A stretch of 5,977 nucleotides of DNA, from positions 1 to 5,977 of the forward strand of contig JAUMYR010000153.1 of NCBI GenBank assembly GCA_030528545.1. The letters are read 5' to 3'. Of this stretch, positions 1-5,977 are shown piece after piece (the stretch's first letter is position 1; every line of letters begins with the position of its first letter). The position numbers were made by a program, and so were the translations under genes. This DNA is from Propionibacteriaceae bacterium (GTDB lineage: Bacteria; Actinomycetota; Actinomycetes; Propionibacteriales; Propionibacteriaceae). The notes below the pieces were generated by a model. It was not told where the DNA came from and made no database searches. It saw only the letters and a program-made list of their open reading frames with translations.

Positions 1-863
1 AAGGTTATATCACCCAACCGCACACCAGCGCGGGACGGATCCCCACCGACAAGGGTTACCGGCTCTTCGTCGACCGGCTAGCGACCATCAAGCCGCTGTC
101 GGCCAGCGAGCGGCGTGCCATCGCCACCTTCATGGATGGCGCGATCGATCTTGACGACCTCGTCACGAGAACGGTCCGCCTGCTCGCCCAGATCACCCAT
201 CAGGTGGCGATCGTGCAGTATCCGGTGGCCCAATCGGCTCTGATCCGCCACGTCGAACTGGTGCGGCTGAGCCCCGAGCGGGTCATGGTCATGGTCATTA
301 ACTCCACCGGCCATATCGAGCAGCGCACGCTGGAACTCCCGGACGCAGACGAGGACGCTCTGACCGATCTGCGCGGTCGCCTGAACGCCGCCGCCGTCGG
401 CAAGACCGCCTCGGCGGCGACGGCCGAAGTGGCCACCCTGGCCGAGAGCCTTGCCCCAGAGGCGAGGACGAGCGCTACCCCGATCCTGACCAGCGTCATC
501 GAGGCCCTCGCCGCGGACCCCGCCACCCGGGTGGTGGTCGGCGGGGTCCCCAACCTGGCTGCCTTCGGTGACCAGTTCGAGGCCAAGTTGCGTCCGGTGC
601 TTGAGGCGCTGGAGGAGCAGATGGTGCTGTTGCATCTGCTGGGGGAGGCGGCGACATCGACCGATGTCACCGTGCGGATCGGCCACGAGAACCCTTACTC
701 GCGTCTCCAGTCCACGTCCGTGGTCGCGAGCCCCTACGGTTCGCCGACCGAGGTCGGGGCGACGCTCGGCGTCGTCGGGCCGACCCGAATGGACTACCCC
801 TCGACCATCGCGTCCGTGCGCGCGGTGGCCCGCTATGTGTCACGGTTCCTGCAAGAAGGATAG
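1..863 (+). CDS. hrcA: Heat-inducible transcription repressor HrcA (5' end cut off by window edge)
   Basis: Partial gene. The frame is open from base 3 to the TAG at 861-863 and gives 286 residues, so roughly the first 50-60 residues (most of the winged helix) lie outside the window. HrcA represses class I heat-shock genes by binding the CIRCE inverted repeat, and GroEL assists its folding. The sequence opens with the well-known HrcA signature that closes the DNA-binding domain (GYITQPHTSAGRIPTDKGYR, then LFVDRL). The middle has the GAF-like strand pattern (RVMVMVINSTGHIEQRTLEL) and the VVVGGVPNLA stretch. The C-terminus has the family blocks ENPYSRLQSTSVVASPYG and LGVVGPTRMDYPSTI. An internal ATG at 132 is in frame but would discard the signature, so it is not the start. 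dnaJ follows after 12 bp in the same direction, the usual actinobacterial arrangement, so the repressor and the co-chaperone are probably co-transcribed and autoregulated. No frameshift is seen. Confidence 0.96.
   Translation, partial: GYITQPHTSAGRIPTDKGYRLFVDRLATIKPLSASERRAIATFMDGAIDLDDLVTRTVRLLAQITHQVAIVQYPVAQSALIRHVELVRLSPERVMVMVINSTGHIEQRTLELPDADEDALTDLRGRLNAAAVGKTASAATAEVATLAESLAPEARTSATPILTSVIEALAADPATRVVVGGVPNLAAFGDQFEAKLRPVLEALEEQMVLLHLLGEAATSTDVTVRIGHENPYSRLQSTSVVASPYGSPTEVGATLGVVGPTRMDYPSTIASVRAVARYVSRFLQEG
854..860 (+). promoter_or_regulatory. Candidate ribosome binding site for dnaJ, unusually far from start
   Basis: AGAAGGA lies in the last codons of hrcA and is the only purine-rich Shine-Dalgarno-like element before dnaJ. 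It is 15 nt from the ATG at 876, longer than the usual 5-10 nt. The dnaJ start is nevertheless fixed by the J-domain N-terminus (DYYQVLGV directly after Met-Thr). The site is therefore probably weak, or dnaJ relies partly on ribosomes finishing hrcA 12 bp upstream. Confidence 0.45.
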
Positions 864-875
864 ACAACCCGCAAG

Positions 876-2051
876 ATGACTGATTATTACCAAGTGCTTG
901 GCGTGCCTCGCGACGCTACCCCCGAGCAGATCAAGAAGGCCTATCGTCGCATGGCCATGAAGGTGCACCCCGATGTCGCCACGGGCGAGGACGCGGCCGA
1001 GCAGTTTAAGGCCGTGAACGAGGCCTATGAGGTGCTGAGCGACCCGAATAAACGCTCGATCTATGACCGGGGCGGCGACCCGATGGGGCGCGGCCCCTCC
1101 GGCGGCGGATTCAGTGACTTCGGTGGCTTCGGCGGTTTCGGCGGGGGATTCGACTTCACCAACCTGGTGGACGCCATGTTCGGCGCCCAGTCCTCGCGGG
1201 GGCCGCGCTCCCGGACGCGGGCGGGACAGGACGCGCTGGTCCGGCTGACGCTGACTCTGGCTGAGGCCGCCTTCGGCATCACCAAGTCCATCCGCGTCGA
1301 CACCGCGGTGGTATGCCCCCGCTGTACCGGGAAGGGAGCAGAAGACGGCGTCGAACCGGTGACCTGCACTACCTGCGGCGGTCAGGGCGAGGTCATGCAG
1401 ATCCAGCGCAGCTTCATCGGCGACATCCGGATGAGCCAGCCCTGCCCGTCCTGTCGCGGCTATGGCACGATCATCCCGCGTCCCTGCGGCGAGTGTTCCG
1501 GGGAGGGCCGGGTCAGGAGCACGCGCACCATCAGCGTGCGGATCCCGGCGGGGGTGTCCACCGGTATCCGGATCCACCTGGAGGGCCAGGGCGAGATCGG
1601 CCCCGGTGGCGGCCCGGCGGGAGACCTCTACGTCGAGATCACCGTCGCTGCCCACGAGGTCTTCACCCGCGATGGGGACAACCTGGAGATGGTGGTCAAG
1701 GTGCCGATGACGGCCGCCGCGCTGGGCTCTCAGGTGCCGATCGCCACCCTAGAGGCCGAAAGGGAGGACTCCGAGGAAGCCGATCGCCTGGTCACCTTGG
1801 ACATCCCGGCCGGGACCCAGTCCGGCACCAGGATCGCGCTCAAGGGCCGGGGGGTGCCGCGGTTGCGCGGTGGCGGGCGCGGTGATCTCGGGGTGACGCT
1901 GCTCGTCCAGACCCCGACCAAGCTGGACGAGCACCAGCGCGACCTGCTGCGCCAGCTGGCCGAGGCGCGCGACGAGACCCGGGTCGAGGGCGCCGTCGAC
2001 AAGTCCAAGGGCGGGTTCTTCGACCGGCTCAGGGAGGCGTTTACCGGGTGA
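876..2051 (+). CDS. dnaJ: Chaperone protein DnaJ (type I Hsp40, HrcA-linked copy)
   Basis: A complete 391-residue cytosolic co-chaperone that delivers unfolded clients to DnaK and stimulates its ATPase. The length is normal for type I DnaJ. Domains in order: a J-domain at about 3-68 with the essential HPD triad at 31-33; a Gly/Phe linker at about 69-105 ([10 protein letters not shown]); a zinc-finger region at 147-211 with all four CxxCxGxG repeats intact (starting at Cys147, Cys164, Cys190 and Cys204); then the two beta-barrel substrate-binding domains with [11 protein letters not shown] and [22 protein letters not shown]; and a short C-terminal tail. Actinobacteria often carry two dnaJ genes, one with dnaK-grpE-hspR and one after hrcA; position makes this the second type (often called dnaJ2). 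It follows hrcA by 12 bp and overlaps rsmE by 4 bp. No catalytic or metal-binding residue is missing. Confidence 0.97.
   Translation: MTDYYQVLGVPRDATPEQIKKAYRRMAMKVHPDVATGEDAAEQFKAVNEAYEVLSDPNKRSIYDRGGDPMGRGPSGGGFSDFGGFGGFGGGFDFTNLVDAMFGAQSSRGPRSRTRAGQDALVRLTLTLAEAAFGITKSIRVDTAVVCPRCTGKGAEDGVEPVTCTTCGGQGEVMQIQRSFIGDIRMSQPCPSCRGYGTIIPRPCGECSGEGRVRSTRTISVRIPAGVSTGIRIHLEGQGEIGPGGGPAGDLYVEITVAAHEVFTRDGDNLEMVVKVPMTAAALGSQVPIATLEAEREDSEEADRLVTLDIPAGTQSGTRIALKGRGVPRLRGGGRGDLGVTLLVQTPTKLDEHQRDLLRQLAEARDETRVEGAVDKSKGGFFDRLREAFTG
2031..2037 (+). promoter_or_regulatory. Ribosome binding site supporting the rsmE GTG start
   Basis: AGGGAGG sits inside the last codons of dnaJ, 10 nt before the GTG at 2048. 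Together with the GTGA start/stop overlap (2048-2051) it supports GTG 2048 as the rsmE start and implies translational coupling to dnaJ. Confidence 0.6.
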
Positions 2052-2773
2052 GCCACCCACTGTTCCTCGGCGGCTTCGGCGACGTCGTCCCTGGACAGGT
2101 GGTGAACCTGGCCGGGGACGAGGGCCGCCACGCCGCGGTGGTCCGCCGGATCCGGCGGGGAGAAACGATCTTGGTCGCCGACGGGGCCGGGCGGGCGGTA
2201 GCGGGCGCGGTCGTCGCCGTCGAGCGGGACCGGCTCGGCATCGAGGTCGAAAGAGTCTTGGCGGAGCCGCGCCGGCCTTACAGGCTGGTCGCGGTGCAGG
2301 CCCTAGCCAAGGGCGAGCGGTCCGATTTAGCGGTGGAACTGCTGACCGAGACCGGGGCGGACGAGATCATCGCCTGGCAGGCGGAACGCTCCATCGTCCA
2401 GTGGTCGGGGCAGCGGGGCGAGAAGTCCCTGGCGAAATGGGAGGCCACGGCCCGCGCCGCGACCAAACAGTCCCGCCGCTTCACGGTGCCCGCGGTGAGC
2501 CAGGCCACCACCAGGCAGCTCCTGGAGCGCATCCGCGGGACGGCGGCCTTCGTCCTGCACGAATCCGCCACCGAACGCCTGACCGATGCGGTCGCGGGTT
2601 TCAGCGGGCCCGAGATCGTCGTGATCACCGGCCCCGAGGGCGGCGTCAGCCCGCGAGAACTGGAACTGTTCGCCGGGGCGGGGGCCCGTCCGGTGCTGCT
2701 CACCTGGCACGTGTTGCGCACCTCGAGCGCCGGGGGCATCGCGCTGGCCCAGGTGCAGGCCGTGCTGGGCTGA
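2048..2773 (+). CDS. rsmE: 16S rRNA (uracil(1498)-N(3))-methyltransferase RsmE
   Basis: A 241-residue SPOUT-class (trefoil-knot) methyltransferase that uses S-adenosylmethionine to make m3U1498 in helix 44 of 16S rRNA, acting on the 30S subunit as a dimer. Length is typical. Residues 1-70 form a PUA-like RNA-binding domain ([31 protein letters not shown]). The catalytic part shows [19 protein letters not shown], the [17 protein letters not shown] block, the AATKQSRR motif and the knot motif [14 protein letters not shown] (from Gly195). The last knot motif is normally LGPxVLRTxTAG in actinobacterial homologues; here residues 218-229 read [12 protein letters not shown], so the usual Gly-Pro is Thr-Trp. 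The GTG start overlaps the dnaJ stop by 4 bp with an upstream AGGGAGG, indicating coupled translation. It is the last gene of the hrcA-dnaJ unit and ends 2 bp from a convergent gene. Confidence 0.95.
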   Translation: MSHPLFLGGFGDVVPGQVVNLAGDEGRHAAVVRRIRRGETILVADGAGRAVAGAVVAVERDRLGIEVERVLAEPRRPYRLVAVQALAKGERSDLAVELLTETGADEIIAWQAERSIVQWSGQRGEKSLAKWEATARAATKQSRRFTVPAVSQATTRQLLERIRGTAAFVLHESATERLTDAVAGFSGPEIVVITGPEGGVSPRELELFAGAGARPVLLTWHVLRTSSAGGIALAQVQAVLG

Positions 2774-2789
2774 GCTCAGCGGGCCCGCT
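2769..2789. repeat. Two overlapping perfect palindromes at the convergent gene ends
   Basis: GCTGAGCTCAGC (2769-2780) is a perfect 12-bp palindrome holding the rsmE stop TGA (2771-2773) and, on the other strand, the stop of the convergent membrane-protein gene (2776-2778). A second perfect palindrome, AGCGGGCCCGCT (2778-2789), overlaps it by three bases. GAGCT (2772-2776) can also pair with AGCTC (2795-2799), enclosing the second palindrome. No T-tract follows on either strand, so this is not a canonical intrinsic terminator. It could be a weak bidirectional terminator or mRNA-end structure, or only a by-product of GC-rich coding ends. Confidence 0.45.
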
Positions 2790-4284
2790 TGGCCAGCTCG
2801 TCGGTATAGGCCTTGATCCGGCGCTGCAATTCCTCGGTGCTGAGCGTGGCCGCGTCCTCACCGGCCTCGGGCGGCGGGGCCCCCTCGGGTGCGTTACCCG
2901 CCTTGTCGAGCACCTGCAGCGAACCATCGGCGGTGACCAGGACGCGGTAGGTGACCACCTGGTTCTGGCCGATGGAGGCCACATAGGTGTCCCCGGCGGC
3001 CGGGGTGATCTCCATGACCTTCATCCCGGACGCCCAGCCGGGCAGGTCGCTGAAGTCCGACCGGATGCGGTTCTCGGTGGTGGACAGCGCGGGACGCGGT
3101 TGCGGGTAGCGGTACAGCTCGACCGGGTTACGGCCGGGTCCGTTCTGGCGGGCATCCACCTGGGCGAGGGCGACCAGCGACTCGGATGAACCGACCGGGG
3201 TCAGCGGGGTGACGAAGCGCGGCTCGCCCTGGGTTGTCAGCAAGGTGAAGTCTGCGGCGTTGTCCGCGTTAGGGTCGGATTCCCGCTCTCCGGCGGTGTC
3301 ATACCCGGCGCGGGAGAACCAGTAGTCCCAGAATCCCTCAGCGGCGACGCTCGACTCACGCTGGGTAGCCGCCAGGGAGCGCGGGTAGGTCGGCCCGGGG
3401 ATGTGGGCGGGCACGGCCTCGGCCGGGTAGACCGTGACCTCGCCCTTGGTGTAGACCGCGACGCCGTCGGGCCGCTGGGTCACCACCGGCCAGAACCCGT
3501 CCAGGGTGGTCAGCGGGACCACGACCACCGGGGTCTCCCCGTCGCAGTAACCGTAGGAATCGCTCTTGTGCCACAGTGACCAGGGCCGCTGGAAGCTGAT
3601 CGCGCGGCTGAGGTCGTTCCACGGCGCGTTGCCACCGAGGCGCAGCGTGTGCCCCGCGTCCATGGCGCAGGCCGTGGAGGTGGATGACTGGGAGCCGACC
3701 AGCGGTGGGCGGATCACCTGCACCGCCTCATAGCCCTGCAGGAAACCGCGCCTCAACACCAGGGAGGTGTACTGGTTGGGCTGATCGGGGGTCTGCATCG
3801 CATGAGCCCCGACCCGGTCGCCGACCACCTGGTCCAGGTCGCGGTTGGCGAGCTGCTCGGCCACCACGAAGGGCGCCCGGTAGTGGTAATCCTGCCTGGC
3901 CGTCGACTCGGCGATGGAACGGGAGTAGGTGTGCTCCTGCCAGTAAGGCGCGATCAGGATCATCGCGATGGCGCTCAGCGTGGCTCCGGCCGCGACGATG
4001 CCGGTAGCCAGACCGAGCGGCGAACGCGGGGCATCTGGGGTCTCGCCGGTCTTGGCCTCGCTGGCCTTGGCGGCGGCGGTGGGCCTGGGCTGGCGGGCCA
4101 GCAAGACCGCGACGGAGGCGAGTGCGATGATCGCGGGCAGCACCCAGGCGGTGCTGACCAGGGACATGAGGGGCCGGGTGAGGAATCGCCAGCCGAACCA
4201 GGCGACCCCCATGGCCCCGAGGATCAGGACCGGCAATCCGATTCGGAGAACGAGGGGGGTGGGCTTGGCTGATCGTGTCGTCAT
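2776..4284 (-). CDS. Hypothetical membrane-anchored protein, three N-terminal helices and large extracytoplasmic domain
   Basis: I do not recognise the family. From ATG 4284 the product is 502 residues. After a short basic N-terminus come three hydrophobic helices at about 15-32, 42-63 and 91-114, with a charged Ala/Lys/Glu-rich loop (about 66-88) between the second and third. The remaining 385 or so residues are soluble-like, aromatic- and proline-rich. Positive-inside topology puts them outside the cytoplasm. The protein has only two cysteines, Cys206 and Cys247, both in this outer domain, so they may form a disulfide. The tail is charged and helical (STEELQRRIKAYTDELAKRA) after a Pro/Glu/Gly-rich linker. 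There is no signal-peptidase or lipobox motif and no obvious catalytic signature. GTG 4296 is an alternative start (+4 residues); ATG 4284 is preferred because AGGAG lies 4 nt upstream and the likely transcription start is near 4307. The gene is monocistronic, convergent with rsmE and divergent from tgt. Confidence 0.85.
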   Translation of the reverse strand: MTTRSAKPTPLVLRIGLPVLILGAMGVAWFGWRFLTRPLMSLVSTAWVLPAIIALASVAVLLARQPRPTAAAKASEAKTGETPDAPRSPLGLATGIVAAGATLSAIAMILIAPYWQEHTYSRSIAESTARQDYHYRAPFVVAEQLANRDLDQVVGDRVGAHAMQTPDQPNQYTSLVLRRGFLQGYEAVQVIRPPLVGSQSSTSTACAMDAGHTLRLGGNAPWNDLSRAISFQRPWSLWHKSDSYGYCDGETPVVVVPLTTLDGFWPVVTQRPDGVAVYTKGEVTVYPAEAVPAHIPGPTYPRSLAATQRESSVAAEGFWDYWFSRAGYDTAGERESDPNADNAADFTLLTTQGEPRFVTPLTPVGSSESLVALAQVDARQNGPGRNPVELYRYPQPRPALSTTENRIRSDFSDLPGWASGMKVMEITPAAGDTYVASIGQNQVVTYRVLVTADGSLQVLDKAGNAPEGAPPPEAGEDAATLSTEELQRRIKAYTDELAKRAR

Positions 4285-4288
4285 GATG

Positions 4289-4293
4289 CTCCT
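4289..4293 (-). promoter_or_regulatory. Ribosome binding site deciding the start of the minus-strand membrane protein
   Basis: On the minus strand AGGAG lies 4 nt before ATG 4284. The rival GTG at 4296 has a GGAGG at 4313-4309, 12 nt upstream, but that element falls directly next to the -10 candidate (4319-4314) and so probably is not in the transcript. This favours ATG 4284. Confidence 0.5.
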
Positions 4294-4313
4294 CACCGGT
4301 TGGCTTTTCCTCC

Positions 4314-4319
4314 AGTGTA
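4314..4319 (-). promoter_or_regulatory. Candidate -10 element of the minus-strand membrane-protein gene
   Basis: The minus strand reads TACACT, which fits the actinobacterial TANNNT -10 pattern. Transcription would start near 4307, giving a leader of about 20 nt that contains the AGGAG at 4293-4289. No convincing -35 hexamer is seen at 16-18 bp upstream; the segment there overlaps the start region of tgt. Confidence 0.45.
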
Positions 4320-4332
4320 GGGAAGCATCGGT

Positions 4333-5977
<1,645 letters not shown>

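Noticed and set aside
281..298. Three tandem copies of GGTCAT
   Set aside because: The repeat is inside the hrcA frame and encodes the Val-Met-Val-Met-Val-Ile core strand of the GAF-like domain, a hydrophobic strand expected at this place, so it looks like chance codon repetition.
78..686. Open frame of 202 codons antisense to hrcA
   Set aside because: hrcA on the other strand is clearly coding by its family motifs. The antisense product is His/Gln/Gly-rich with no recognisable domain.
864..875. Possible CIRCE operator or promoter between hrcA and dnaJ
   Set aside because: The gap is only 12 bp and no TTAGCACTC/GAGTGCTAA inverted repeat is found here or elsewhere in the window. Any CIRCE would be upstream of hrcA.
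1105..1155. Gly/Phe repeat in dnaJ as a nucleotide repeat
   Set aside because: It is the normal Gly/Phe linker of type I DnaJ, not a separate repeat element.
840..1655. Long open frame (271 codons) antisense to dnaJ
   Set aside because: It lies across from a complete dnaJ with all domains intact. The product has biased, low-complexity Gly/Ala/Arg/His content and no known motif, as expected for a shadow frame in GC-rich DNA.
2401..3189. Open frame of 262 codons on the plus strand across the rsmE end and the convergent gene
   Set aside because: It reads out of frame through rsmE and antisense to the membrane-protein gene. The Arg/Gly-rich product has no motif.

Overview
The window looks like chromosomal DNA from a high-GC actinobacterium. 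I base this on strong G/C preference at third codon positions, the hrcA-dnaJ-rsmE gene order (the second, HrcA-linked DnaJ locus common in Actinobacteria), and a queuine/preQ1 tRNA-ribosyltransferase (Tgt) that resembles, from memory, the long variant found in bifidobacteria, Actinomyces and Propionibacteriaceae-like lineages. I cannot place it to genus.

Layout. Positions 1-2773 (+) hold a tight three-gene unit. The 3' five-sixths or so of hrcA (heat-shock repressor) is followed after 12 bp by dnaJ (type I Hsp40 co-chaperone). The dnaJ stop overlaps by 4 bp the GTG start of rsmE (16S rRNA m3U1498 methyltransferase). The hrcA promoter, and any CIRCE operator, lie upstream of the window. rsmE ends 2 bp from the end of a convergent gene (2776-4284, -) for an unrecognised protein with three N-terminal membrane helices and a large extracytoplasmic domain. 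The two stop codons lie inside a perfect 12-bp palindrome.

A compact 60-bp divergent spacer (4285-4344) separates that gene from tgt (4345-5568, +). The spacer carries two oppositely facing TANNNT-type -10 candidates. The tgt start has no Shine-Dalgarno and sits 6 nt after its -10, so tgt is probably leaderless. The tgt 3' end overlaps by 10 bp a convergent gene (5559 to the right edge, -) for a small hypothetical membrane protein whose start is outside the window.

Functionally, the first block couples stress control and protein folding (HrcA, DnaJ) with ribosome modification (RsmE). tgt adds tRNA anticodon modification, which makes two RNA-modifying enzymes in under 6 kb. No stretch over 300 bp lacks a gene. 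I see no tRNA, rRNA, CRISPR array, insertion sequence or other sign of recent transfer. I found no convincing undescribed system. The items most worth a second look are the remodelled Tgt substrate pocket, the altered RsmE knot motif, the leaderless/divergent promoter region and the orphan membrane protein.
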